From Bog-473 sp963719485 (GTDB lineage Bacteria > Actinomycetota > Acidimicrobiia > Acidimicrobiales > RAAP-2), in NCBI GenBank assembly GCA_963719485.1, contig OY970387.1, forward strand, positions 3,410,001 to 3,474,000: 64,000 nucleotides of DNA. Reading direction: 5' to 3'. The position numbers and the translations under genes were made by a program. How positions within the stretch are numbered: position 1 is the stretch's first letter; each line of letters starts with the position of its first letter. A model generated the notes under the pieces. It was not told the DNA's origin, made no database searches, and was given only the letters and a program-made list of their open reading frames with translations. Below, in pieces: positions 24,841 through 33,536 of this stretch.

Positions 24841-26781
24841 TTGACCGTCACCCGGCCCGCCCGGCAGGCCCGACCGGCCCGTCCGGCTGCTCCTGGTCCA
24901 CGCCAACACCCGCGTCGCCCGCCGGCGAAGGTGGCCCGTCTCCCCCTCGGGCGCCAGCGTCGCGGTTGGGAGAACGGCACGTTCACGCGTCGCGTGCGGC
25001 TCGTCCGCCTGGTCCTGGTTGTGGCAATGTTGCTCCTGGTGGCGCGGCTGGTCGACGTGCAGGTCCTGCATGCCGGCGCGTACCAGGCGGCCGCGCGCGG
25101 GGAATCCTCCATCTCCGTGCCACTGCCCTCGCTGCGCGGCGGGATCTACGACCGCGACGGAGCACCGCTGGCCCTCTCCGTCCCCACCGACGACGTCGTG
25201 GCCGACGACTACCAGATCGCGCACCCGGTGCAGACGGCCCTCGCGCTCTCGCCGATCCTGCATGTGCCGGCCACCACCCTGGCGACCCAGCTGCACCGGC
25301 CAACGGGCTACGTGGTCCTGGCCCGCCAGCTGCCTCAGGCCATGGGTCAGAAGATCTCGGCGGACGCGTTCCCCGGTATCTCCCTGATCGCCGACTCCAA
25401 GCGTGAGGTGCCCAATGGGGAGCTGGCGGCGCCCGTGGTCGGGTTCACCAACGGCGCCGGTCACGGCGCCGGGGGTCTCGAGTTCGGCGACAACCGCCAG
25501 CTGGCGGGCGTCGACGGCAAGGAGACGATCATGGAGTCGCCGGCTGGAGTGGCACTGCCCCAGACTCCGGTCACGAACCAGGTCTCCTCGACCCCGGGAA
25601 CAGGCCTCGAACTGACCCTGGACTCCCAGCTCCAGTACGAGTCGGAGCAGGCGCTGGCCAAGGCGATCGAGACGTCGAACTCCGTCAGCGGCACTGCCGT
25701 GGTCATGGACGTCAAGACGGGCCAGATCCTCTCCATGGCCAATCTGGTCGCCAACCACCCCGCCGCCCTCGGCTCACCGAGCACCACCACCCCGGCCGAT
25801 CCCGGTGGGGTGGTGCCGATCGGGCCACACGACGCCATCGACGAAGCGCAGAACAACCTGGCCGTCACACAGCTGTACGAGCCGGGCTCGGTGTTCAAGC
25901 TGGTCACCTTCTCGGCCGCCCTGCAGGACGGCCTGATCAACCCCAACTCGGAGTTCACCGTCCCCGACCACATCAGCTTGGACGGCTCGACCTTCCACGA
26001 CGCCGAGCCCCACCCCACCGAGCAGTTGAGCGCCACCCAGATTTTGGCGCAGTCCTCCAACATCGGGACGTCGGAGATCGCGCAGGGCGTCGGCGAGCAG
26101 CGACTACTCAGCCAGGTGAAGAACCTGGGCTTCGGGCAGTCCACCGGACTCGACTTCCCGGGCGAGTCACCGGGGCTGTTGGCCTCCGCTGCACAATGGG
26201 AGCCGACGGACTACGTGTCCCTCCCCATCGGCCAGGTCGACGCCGTCAGCGCGTTGCAGGTGCTCGATGCGTACAACGCCGTGGCCAACGGGGGTGAGTA
26301 CGTGGCACCCAAGTTGGTGCAGGCCACGGTCAGCCCCTCGGGCGCCCTGACCAAGACCGCGCCGTCGGCGACCCACCAGGTCTTCTCTCCCTCCGTCGAC
26401 GCCGAGCTGTCCACCATGCTGCAGCAGGTCGTGAACCAGGGCACCGGGACGAGCGCCGCGGTGCCGGGCTACACCGTGGCGGGCAAGACCGGGACCGCCC
26501 AGATCCCGACCGCCGGTCACGACTCCTACGTCCCCGGGGCCTATATGGCGTCCTTCGTCGGGTACGCGCCCGCGATCAACCCCACCCTGTCGATGATCGT
26601 CGTCCTCGACCGACCGACCCCGATCTTCGGCGGCACGGTGGCGGCGCCGGTGTTCTCGCAGATCATGAGCTACGCGCTCCACCGCTACGACATCCCCACC
26701 ACCCCGGGTGCGCAGACGCCCGCCGCCACGCCGGGCATCACGCCGGCGCCGACGCCGGACCAGGCCCAGGACATCACGTGA
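24841..26781 (+). CDS. ftsI: Peptidoglycan D,D-transpeptidase FtsI (class B PBP)
   Basis: A 646-residue septal penicillin-binding protein that cross-links peptidoglycan outside the membrane. A Pro/Arg-rich cytoplasmic stretch and one membrane helix (LVRLVLVVAMLLLVARLVDV, residues ~55-74) precede the dimerisation domain (RGGIYDRDGAPLALS). The catalytic motifs are SVFK in EPGSVFKLVT, SSN in AQSSNIGTSE and KTG in VAGKTGTAQ. The C-terminus is Pro/Thr/Ala-rich. The start at TTG 24841 is uncertain because no ATG or GTG fits upstream of the membrane helix. Confidence 0.92.
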   Translation: MTVTRPARQARPARPAAPGPRQHPRRPPAKVARLPLGRQRRGWENGTFTRRVRLVRLVLVVAMLLLVARLVDVQVLHAGAYQAAARGESSISVPLPSLRGGIYDRDGAPLALSVPTDDVVADDYQIAHPVQTALALSPILHVPATTLATQLHRPTGYVVLARQLPQAMGQKISADAFPGISLIADSKREVPNGELAAPVVGFTNGAGHGAGGLEFGDNRQLAGVDGKETIMESPAGVALPQTPVTNQVSSTPGTGLELTLDSQLQYESEQALAKAIETSNSVSGTAVVMDVKTGQILSMANLVANHPAALGSPSTTTPADPGGVVPIGPHDAIDEAQNNLAVTQLYEPGSVFKLVTFSAALQDGLINPNSEFTVPDHISLDGSTFHDAEPHPTEQLSATQILAQSSNIGTSEIAQGVGEQRLLSQVKNLGFGQSTGLDFPGESPGLLASAAQWEPTDYVSLPIGQVDAVSALQVLDAYNAVANGGEYVAPKLVQATVSPSGALTKTAPSATHQVFSPSVDAELSTMLQQVVNQGTGTSAAVPGYTVAGKTGTAQIPTAGHDSYVPGAYMASFVGYAPAINPTLSMIVVLDRPTPIFGGTVAAPVFSQIMSYALHRYDIPTTPGAQTPAATPGITPAPTPDQAQDIT

Positions 26782-26851
26782 CCCTGGCCTACACGCCCGT
26801 TGCGGCCGTCTCGCAGGGGTGTCCGAGGCATGCAACGCTGTCGGTTCGCCT

Positions 26852-28465
26852 ATGCCACGCGTGCCAATGAACCTGCTCTTCGACGACATAGAGGTGATCG
26901 AGTCCGTCGGTGACCCATCCTCCGTCGAGGTGGGCGGCATCTCGCACGACAGTCGCAGGGTCGTACCCGGCGACCTCTTCTGCTGCGTGCCCGGCCGGGT
27001 GAGCGACGGGCACGTCCACGCCGCCGAGGCGGTGGACCGCGGCGCCATCGGGCTCCTGTGCGAGCACTTCATTCCCGAACTCATCGACCACGATGTCGTG
27101 CAGACGCGCATCGCGGAAGGCACCATGCGTCCGGTCATGGCCCGGCTGGCGGCCGCCTTCTACGGCTACCCCGCCCGCGACCTCTTGATGGTGGGCGTGA
27201 CGGGGACGAACGGCAAGACGACCGTGACACAGCTGCTGGGCGACCTTCTGAGTGCGGCGGGCCGCCCCACCAACGTCATGGGGACGCTCTCGGGCACGCG
27301 GACGACGCCGGAGGCGACGGAGGTGCAGCGCGTCCTGGCGGGGGTGCGCGACCGCCAGAAGTCCGATGGCCAACGCCACGCGGTGGCGATGGAGGTGTCG
27401 AGCCACGCCCTCGTCCAGTCCCGCGTCGAGGGCATCCACTTCGACGTGGCCGTCTTCACCAATCTCAGCCACGACCATCTCGACTACCACGGGACCATGG
27501 AGGAGTACTTCGAGGCGAAGGCGACACTCTTCACGCCGAGCCATGCCCTGCGTGGCGTCGTCCACGCCGACGATCCGTGGGGACGCCGGCTCCTGGAACG
27601 TGCCCGCATCCCGACGGTCGCCGTCCACCATGCCGATGCCGTCGACGTCGTGCTGCGGCCGGGCCGCTCCGAGTTCACGTGGCGCGGGCAGCGCATCACG
27701 ACGCCGTTGACCGGCGCCATCAACGTCGACAACGCCCTGTTGGCGGCCGAGGCCGCGCTCGCGCTCGCGGAGCTGGAACTCGGGCCGGAGGAGATCGCGC
27801 GGGCCATGGCCCACCTCTCACCTGTGCCCGGCCGGCTGCAGGTCATTGCCGCGCCGGGATCACAGCCTCCCTCGGATGCGGAGAGCCCTCAGTTCACGGT
27901 GCTCGTCGACTACGCGCATACACCGGCCGGGCTGGAGATCGTGCTTGGCGAGGCCCGGACACTGGCGCCCGGCGGCCGTGTCCTCAGCGTCTTCGGATGC
28001 GGCGGGAACCGCGACCGGGGCAAGCGCCCGCTGATGGGCGCGGCGGCGGTGCAGCTCGGTGACCTCGCGTTCGTGACGTCGGACAACCCCCGCAGCGAGG
28101 ACCCGCTGTCCATCATCGAGGAGGTGCTGGTCGGCGTCCCCGGCGGTCGCGCCAATCCCCGGCTCGTGGTCGAGCCGGACCGCGGGGTGGCCATACGCCG
28201 GGCCCTCGAGGCCGCCCGCCCCGGCGACGCGGTCGTCATCGCCGGGAAGGGCCACGAGACGTATCAAGAGGTCGGCGGCCAGCGCCTCCCCTTCGAGGAC
28301 GCGGTGGAGGCACGCCGGGCCCTCTCCACGCGGTTCGGGTCCGACCCCGGGACCTGGGCCACCCCGCAAGGAGCGACGGCACAGGTCGGCGCCGGCGCCG
28401 GCGCCCAAGCCGGCGCCTCGGCGCGGTCCGGGACCGCTCCTCGTGTGACGCGTCCGGAGGCCTGA
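26852..28465 (+). CDS. murE: UDP-MurNAc-L-Ala-D-Glu:meso-diaminopimelate ligase (MurE)
   Basis: A 537-residue cytoplasmic Mur ligase adding the third stem-peptide residue. It shows SHDSRRVVPGDLFCCVPG, the ATP loop GVTGTNGKTT, EVSSHAL, FTNLSHDHLDYHGTMEEY and the C-terminal GCGGNRDRGKRP. DNPR in TSDNPRSEDP is the signature for meso-diaminopimelate rather than lysine. Start ATG 26852 (MPRVPMNLLFDD), with ATG 26867 as an alternative. The last ~45 residues are an Ala/Gly/Gln-rich extension. murF, which normally follows, is missing: mraY begins 6 nt downstream. Confidence 0.93.
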   Translation: MPRVPMNLLFDDIEVIESVGDPSSVEVGGISHDSRRVVPGDLFCCVPGRVSDGHVHAAEAVDRGAIGLLCEHFIPELIDHDVVQTRIAEGTMRPVMARLAAAFYGYPARDLLMVGVTGTNGKTTVTQLLGDLLSAAGRPTNVMGTLSGTRTTPEATEVQRVLAGVRDRQKSDGQRHAVAMEVSSHALVQSRVEGIHFDVAVFTNLSHDHLDYHGTMEEYFEAKATLFTPSHALRGVVHADDPWGRRLLERARIPTVAVHHADAVDVVLRPGRSEFTWRGQRITTPLTGAINVDNALLAAEAALALAELELGPEEIARAMAHLSPVPGRLQVIAAPGSQPPSDAESPQFTVLVDYAHTPAGLEIVLGEARTLAPGGRVLSVFGCGGNRDRGKRPLMGAAAVQLGDLAFVTSDNPRSEDPLSIIEEVLVGVPGGRANPRLVVEPDRGVAIRRALEAARPGDAVVIAGKGHETYQEVGGQRLPFEDAVEARRALSTRFGSDPGTWATPQGATAQVGAGAGAQAGASARSGTAPRVTRPEA

Positions 28466-28471
28466 CGACGC

Positions 28472-29512
28472 GTGCTCGGACTGCTCGTTTCGGGAAGCGT
28501 CTCGCTCTGGGTCGCCATCCTCTTCACTCCGTTTCTGATCCGCTACTTCCGTCAGAGGCAGCTCGGCCAGCACATCCGGGAGGACGGACCGGCCACGCAC
28601 AGCGCCAAGGCGGGCACGCCCACCATGGGCGGCATCGCCATCGTCGGCGCGGTGGTGCTCGGCTACGCCATCGGGCACATCGGCACCGAGATCCGGTTCT
28701 CCCGGACCGGTTATCTCGCCGTCGGGGCCGTGGTGGCCTTCGGGCTCATCGGCTACCTCGACGACTACATCAAGGTGACGCACCGGCGCAGCCTCGGGCT
28801 GAACAAACGGGGGAAGGCGGCGGCGCAGGTGATCTGCGCGCTCGTCTTCGCCGAGCTGGCCGTGAACTGGGCCCATACCTCGACGGCGCTCTCGTTCACC
28901 CGCGCCGACGCGATCGGGATCAACCTCGGGCAAGCCGGCTGGGTCATCTTCGCCGTGCTCGTCATGGTGGGCGCGTCGAACGCCGTCAACATCACCGACG
29001 GCGTGGACGGACTGGCCGCCGGGTCCGGGACCTTCTGTTTCGCCGTCCTGTCCATCATGGGTTACTGGATCTTCCGGCACTACTCGATCTACCACGTGCT
29101 CCCCGCGTCGGCCATCGACCTCGCACTGGTGGCGGTGGCGTTGGCCGGGGCCTGCATCGGGTTCCTCTGGTGGAACGCGGCGCCGGCCAAGATCATCATG
29201 GGCGACACGGGGTCGCTGGCGATCGGAGCCGGTCTGGCCGCGCTCTGCCTCCTCCTGGACCTCGACCTGTTACTCCTCGTGATCGGCGGCCTCTTCGTGA
29301 TGGAGACCGTGTCGGTGATCCTTCAGGTGATCAGCTTCCGCGCCTTTGGGCGCCGGATCTTCCGGATGGCCCCCATCCACCACCATTTCGAGCTCGGCGG
29401 CTGGCCCGAGACCACCGTGATCGTCCGCTTCTGGATCCTCGGCGGGCTGTTCTGCGCGCTCGGACTCGGTATCTTCTACGGCGACTTCCTCACGGTGGCG
29501 AAGTTCACATGA
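28472..29512 (+). CDS. mraY: Phospho-N-acetylmuramoyl-pentapeptide-transferase (MraY)
   Basis: A 346-residue multi-spanning membrane enzyme that makes lipid I. Family motifs are GPATHSAKAGTPTMGGIAI, GYLDDYIKVTHRRSLGLNKRGK (the DD pair), NAVNITDGVDGLAAG, KIIMGDTGSLAIGAGLAAL and the cytoplasmic APIHHHFELGGWPE loop. GTG 28472 follows murE by 6 nt. In most dcw clusters murF would precede and murD follow it; both are absent here. Confidence 0.93.
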   Translation: MLGLLVSGSVSLWVAILFTPFLIRYFRQRQLGQHIREDGPATHSAKAGTPTMGGIAIVGAVVLGYAIGHIGTEIRFSRTGYLAVGAVVAFGLIGYLDDYIKVTHRRSLGLNKRGKAAAQVICALVFAELAVNWAHTSTALSFTRADAIGINLGQAGWVIFAVLVMVGASNAVNITDGVDGLAAGSGTFCFAVLSIMGYWIFRHYSIYHVLPASAIDLALVAVALAGACIGFLWWNAAPAKIIMGDTGSLAIGAGLAALCLLLDLDLLLLVIGGLFVMETVSVILQVISFRAFGRRIFRMAPIHHHFELGGWPETTVIVRFWILGGLFCALGLGIFYGDFLTVAKFT

Positions 29513-29533
29513 CCCCTGCGCGCGTCAGGGGTC
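29511..29533 (+). terminator. Perfect inverted repeat between mraY and ftsW
   Basis: GACCCCTG (29511-29518, overlapping the mraY stop) pairs perfectly with CAGGGGTC (29526-29533) across the 7-nt loop CGCGCGT. No U-run follows. It sits in the 145-nt gap where murD is usually found, and could attenuate transcription or protect the upstream mRNA. Function inferred from structure only. Confidence 0.5.
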
Positions 29534-29657
29534 GCGTCGAGCAATCCCCCCACCCCGCGGTCCGCCACTTGCGCCGCGCGGTGCGGGAGACTTTGTGCAT
29601 GTATCGGGGGTCGGACCGGTCAGAGCGGCGCGTCCGCGTCCGGGGGGAGTGGGCGGC

Positions 29658-30992
29658 ATGACGACGGCGCGCAGCACGGGCACGACGGACCGGCACGGGA
29701 CGCCACGACCGCGACGGTCGTCGGCCTCCGCGACCGCACCCCGCTCGACAGCCCACCGCCAGGCGGCACGGGCCCCGCGCCGGGCCGCGACCGCCTCCGT
29801 CGCCGCGGGCACCGCGGGCGTCGGCATCCGTATCGGCAGCCGCCGGGTGTCGGTCTCGACGCTGCTGCTGCTCGACGTGGTGCTGCTCTGCCTCATCGGG
29901 CTCGTGATGGTGGGCTCCGCTTCCTCGGTCGTCTCCATCGCCACCTACGGCTCGCCCTGGGCCATCCTCATCCGGGAGGCCATGTGGATGGCGATCGGCG
30001 CCATCGCGCTGTGGCTGGCTGTCCGCTTCGATTACCGGAAGCTTCGGCGCTTCAGCCCGCTCATCCTGCTGGTGACGTTCGGGCTCCTCTTCGTCGTGCT
30101 GGTCCCCGGCCTCGGGGTGCACGCCATGGGGTCGAGCCGTTGGGTGGGCTTCGGGCAGTTCCGGCTGCAGCCGTCCGAGCTGATGAAGCTGGCCCTCACC
30201 CTGTTCGCCGCCGACTTCATCACCCGCCGCCTCGACGAGGACGCCGCCGACCGCCGCATCATCGGCCCGCTGCTCATCGTGACGGGCTTCGCCTGCGTCT
30301 TGATCCTGGCCCAGCCCGACATGGGCACCGCCATGGTCCTCGGCTTCATCGCGCTGGCCCTGGTGTTCGTGTCGGGCGTGCGGCTCGGGCCCGTCATGAA
30401 GGTGATGGCCGCACTCGCCGGCCTGGCCTTGCTCGTGGCCGTGGCCTCGCCCTACCGCCGGGCCCGGCTGCTGTCGTTCATGGACCCCTCCGCCCACAGC
30501 TCGGGCTCGGGGTACCAGGTCATGCAGTCGCTGATCGGCCTCGGCTCGGGGCACCTCGTCGGTGCGGGACTCGGCGGCGGCCAGGCGCAGTGGGGCTTCC
30601 TCCCGAACGCGCACACCGACTTCATCTTCTCCGTGATCGGCGAGGAGCTCGGCATCGTCGGCGCCCTCCTGGTGTTGTGCCTCCTCGGCGGGTTCGTCTG
30701 GCTCGGCATCCGGTCCGCCGTGCAGTCCACCGACCGCTTCGGTGCGCTGCTGTCCCTCGGGCTGGTGGCCTGGGTGGGGGCGGAGACCCTCATCAACGTC
30801 GGGGCCGTGGTGGGCGTGCTACCCGTGACCGGGATCCCGCTTCCCTTCATCTCCTTCGGCGGCTCGTCGCTGGTCATCACCATGGCGGCCGCCGGCGTGC
30901 TGATCAACGTGGCCCGGCAGGGCGAGGCCGCCGGTGTGCTCCGGGTGGCGGGTTCGACCCGCCGGCCGGCGAACGCGGCCCGAGGGCGGTGA
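29658..30992 (+). CDS. ftsW: Septal peptidoglycan glycosyltransferase FtsW (SEDS family)
   Basis: A 444-residue polytopic membrane protein that polymerises lipid II at the septum with FtsI. The N-terminal ~70 residues are Arg/Ala/Ser/Thr-rich and cytoplasmic. About ten membrane helices follow, with the SEDS motifs GSSRWVGFGQFRLQPSELMK, LILAQPDMGTAMVL, SGYQVMQSLIGLGSG, NAHTDFIFSVIGEELG and LPVTGIPLPFISFGGSSLV. ATG 29658 gives MTTARSTG. Its stop overlaps the murG start (GTGA). Confidence 0.93.
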   Translation: MTTARSTGTTDRHGTPRPRRSSASATAPRSTAHRQAARAPRRAATASVAAGTAGVGIRIGSRRVSVSTLLLLDVVLLCLIGLVMVGSASSVVSIATYGSPWAILIREAMWMAIGAIALWLAVRFDYRKLRRFSPLILLVTFGLLFVVLVPGLGVHAMGSSRWVGFGQFRLQPSELMKLALTLFAADFITRRLDEDAADRRIIGPLLIVTGFACVLILAQPDMGTAMVLGFIALALVFVSGVRLGPVMKVMAALAGLALLVAVASPYRRARLLSFMDPSAHSSGSGYQVMQSLIGLGSGHLVGAGLGGGQAQWGFLPNAHTDFIFSVIGEELGIVGALLVLCLLGGFVWLGIRSAVQSTDRFGALLSLGLVAWVGAETLINVGAVVGVLPVTGIPLPFISFGGSSLVITMAAAGVLINVARQGEAAGVLRVAGSTRRPANAARGR

Positions 30993-32155
30993 GCCCACGG
31001 CGCGGCACAGTGATCGCGGGCGGCGGCACAGGCGGGCACATCGTCCCCTCGCTGCAGATCGCCCGCGCGCTCGTTGACCGTGGACATCCGGCGGAGTCGA
31101 TCGAGCTCTACGGCTCGCGTCGGGGGCAGGAGGCCGTCACCTGGCCGACCCTCGAGTTCCCGTACACCCTGCTCCCGGGTCGCGGGGTGCGCCGCAGCCT
31201 GCGCCCGTCCGCCTGGTGGGCCAATGCAGGAGCGGTCCTCGGCTTGGCCGGGGCCTGCCTGCGCGCCCTCGGCTCTTTCCTTCGCCGTCGGCCGCGGGTC
31301 GTGGTCATCGTCGGCGGCTACGCCAGCTTCGCGGCGGGGCTGGCGGCGGTGCTGACCAGGGTGCCACTCGTCTCCATGAACACCGATGCCGTCCCGGGTG
31401 CGGTGAACGGCCTGCTGGGCCGGTTCGCCGTCGCGAACGCGGTGGCCTTCGCGGGAACCGACCTGCCGCGGACGCACGTCACCGGCACACCCGTGTCGCC
31501 CGGCCTCGCCACGCTGGAGCGCACTCCCGAGGGCCAGGCGGGCAGCCGGGCCGCCCTCGGCCTGCCGCCCGACCGCCGCACCGTGGCCTCTGCCGGGGGC
31601 TCCCTGGGAGCGCGACGGGTCAACCGAGCCGTGGCGGACCTGGCGCGACAGTGGGAAGGCTGCTCTGACCGTGCGATCTACCACGTGACCGGGCGGCGTG
31701 ACTACGAGGCGTTCGTCCTCGACGACGCGGCCAACGACGCCGCCAACGCCGCCGCCGATGGCGCGGCGGGGGACGGCGGGCCCGGGCTGTCGTACCGGGT
31801 GGTGCCCTTCGAGGACCGGATGCCCGACCTCTACAACGCAGCCGACGTGTGCGTCGTCCGGGCGGGTGCGATGACCGTGGCCGAGCTGCTGATGGCCGGC
31901 GTCCCGGCCATCCTCGTCCCGCTGCCGGGCGCCCCGCGCGATCACCAGACCCGCAACGCAGACGCACTGGTCGGCATGGGGGCGGCGGTGCTCGTCCCCG
32001 ATCAAGAGTGCGACGGCCGGCGCCTTGGCCTCGAGCTCGATGCCCTCCTGGCCGATCCCGAGCGCCTGCGGGCCATGGGCGAGGCCGCTCGCGCCAACGG
32101 GCACCCCGACGCGGCCGCCCGCGTCGCCGAGCTGGTGGACGCCCATGCCCGCTGA
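30989..32155 (+). CDS. murG: UDP-GlcNAc:lipid I N-acetylglucosaminyltransferase (MurG)
   Basis: A 388-residue peripheral membrane GT28 enzyme completing lipid II. The start at GTG 30989 is coupled to ftsW. Motifs are VIAGGGTGGHIVPSLQIA at the N-terminus, VVVIVGGYASFAAGLAA, ASAGGSLGARRVN for the nucleotide site and VVRAGAMTVAELLMAGVPAI in the C-terminal domain. An Asp/Ala-rich insertion (DDAANDAANAAADGAAG) around residue 250 is unusual but lies in a loop. The stop lies inside murC (11-nt overlap). Confidence 0.92.
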   Translation: MSPRRGTVIAGGGTGGHIVPSLQIARALVDRGHPAESIELYGSRRGQEAVTWPTLEFPYTLLPGRGVRRSLRPSAWWANAGAVLGLAGACLRALGSFLRRRPRVVVIVGGYASFAAGLAAVLTRVPLVSMNTDAVPGAVNGLLGRFAVANAVAFAGTDLPRTHVTGTPVSPGLATLERTPEGQAGSRAALGLPPDRRTVASAGGSLGARRVNRAVADLARQWEGCSDRAIYHVTGRRDYEAFVLDDAANDAANAAADGAAGDGGPGLSYRVVPFEDRMPDLYNAADVCVVRAGAMTVAELLMAGVPAILVPLPGAPRDHQTRNADALVGMGAAVLVPDQECDGRRLGLELDALLADPERLRAMGEAARANGHPDAAARVAELVDAHAR

Positions 32156-33536
32156 CGCCCCTGACGCCCCCCTCGACCTCGGGCAGCCCCTCCACATCCA
32201 CATCGTGGGCATCGGCGGGGCCGGCATGAGCGCCATCGCGCTCGTGCTTCGAGCCATGGGCCACCTGGTCTCGGGCTCGGACCTGAAGGACTCACCCGTG
32301 GCGGAGCGCCTGCGCTCCCACGGCATCACCGTGGCGGTGGGACATCGGCGCGAACACGTGCAGGGCGCCGACGCGGTGACGTCCTCGCCGGCGGTCCAGC
32401 CGGAGAACCCGGAGCTGACCGAGGCCCGTGCCCAGGGCATCCGCGTCGTGCCCCGCTCCGAGATGCTCGCCGCCATCTGCGCCACCCGCCGCTGCCTGGC
32501 CGTGTCCGGCACGCACGGGAAGACCACGACCGCCTCCATGCTGTCGCTGATCCTGGTCGAGGCCGGGTGGCGGCCCTCCTTCCTCATCGGGGCCGACGTC
32601 AACGAGATCGGCACCAACGCCGTGTGGGACTCGGGGGAGTGGCTCGTCGTCGAGGCGGACGAGAGCTACGGCACCTTCCAGGCGATTCGGCCCGACCTGG
32701 CCGTGCTGACCAGCGTCGAGCCCGACCACCTCGACTACTACGGCACATTCGAGGTCCTGCGAGCCGCCTTCGCCGACTTCCTCGCCGACGCACAGCTGGG
32801 CTCCGTGGTCTGCGCTGACGACCCCGAGGCGGCTGCCATCGGCCGCGAGCATGGCGCGATCACCGTGGGGTCCGACCCGGGGTCGACCTACACAATGGAG
32901 CATCTCGAGCTGCGGCGCAGCTCCGTCTCCTTCGTCCTGCGCGGGCTGGAGGGGGAGCTGGGGACCGTCGACATCGGCGTCCCCGGACTCCACAACGCGC
33001 GGAACGGGGCGACCGCCGTGGTGGCCGCGCTCCGTGTGGGCGTCCCCTTCGCCGCGGCACAGTCGGCGCTCGCCCGTTTCGCCGGGGTGACGCGCCGCTT
33101 CGAGTTCCGTGGTGAGGCGGGTGGGGTCACCTTCGTCGACGACTACGCCCACCTCCCCGCGGAGGTGCGCGCCGCCCTGGCCACGGCCAGGACCGGGGGC
33201 TGGTCCCGCGTCGTCGCCGTGTTCCAGCCCCACCGCTTCTCCCGCACTGCCGCGCTGGCCACGGAGTTCGGCACGGCCTTCGCCGACGCGGACGTGTTGG
33301 TGGTCACCGACATCTACAGCGCCGGCGAGCGGCCCGTCCCCGGCGTCTCGGGCCGCCTGGTGGCCGACGCCGTACGGGCCCAGGACCCACGGCTGCCCGT
33401 GACCTACGTGGCGAACTGGGAGGAGCTGCGCCAGACGGTGGCGGCCGAGCTCCGCCCCGGAGATCTCTGCCTGACCCTGGGCGCGGGGGATCTGACCACG
33501 CTGCCCGACGAGCTGCTCGAGTCACCGCAATGGTGA
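32145..33536 (+). CDS. murC: UDP-N-acetylmuramate:L-alanine ligase (MurC)
   Basis: A 463-residue Mur ligase adding L-Ala, the first stem-peptide residue. HIVGIGGAGMSAIALVL, GSDLKDSP, the ATP loop VSGTHGKTTTASML, VVEADESYGTF, VEPDHLDYYG and VFQPHRFSRT are all family markers. ATG 32145 overlaps the murG end by 11 nt. It lacks the ddl domain seen in some MurC fusions. With MurB it represents the early cytoplasmic steps in this cluster; MurD and MurF are the missing ones. Confidence 0.93.
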   Translation: MPADAPDAPLDLGQPLHIHIVGIGGAGMSAIALVLRAMGHLVSGSDLKDSPVAERLRSHGITVAVGHRREHVQGADAVTSSPAVQPENPELTEARAQGIRVVPRSEMLAAICATRRCLAVSGTHGKTTTASMLSLILVEAGWRPSFLIGADVNEIGTNAVWDSGEWLVVEADESYGTFQAIRPDLAVLTSVEPDHLDYYGTFEVLRAAFADFLADAQLGSVVCADDPEAAAIGREHGAITVGSDPGSTYTMEHLELRRSSVSFVLRGLEGELGTVDIGVPGLHNARNGATAVVAALRVGVPFAAAQSALARFAGVTRRFEFRGEAGGVTFVDDYAHLPAEVRAALATARTGGWSRVVAVFQPHRFSRTAALATEFGTAFADADVLVVTDIYSAGERPVPGVSGRLVADAVRAQDPRLPVTYVANWEELRQTVAAELRPGDLCLTLGAGDLTTLPDELLESPQW

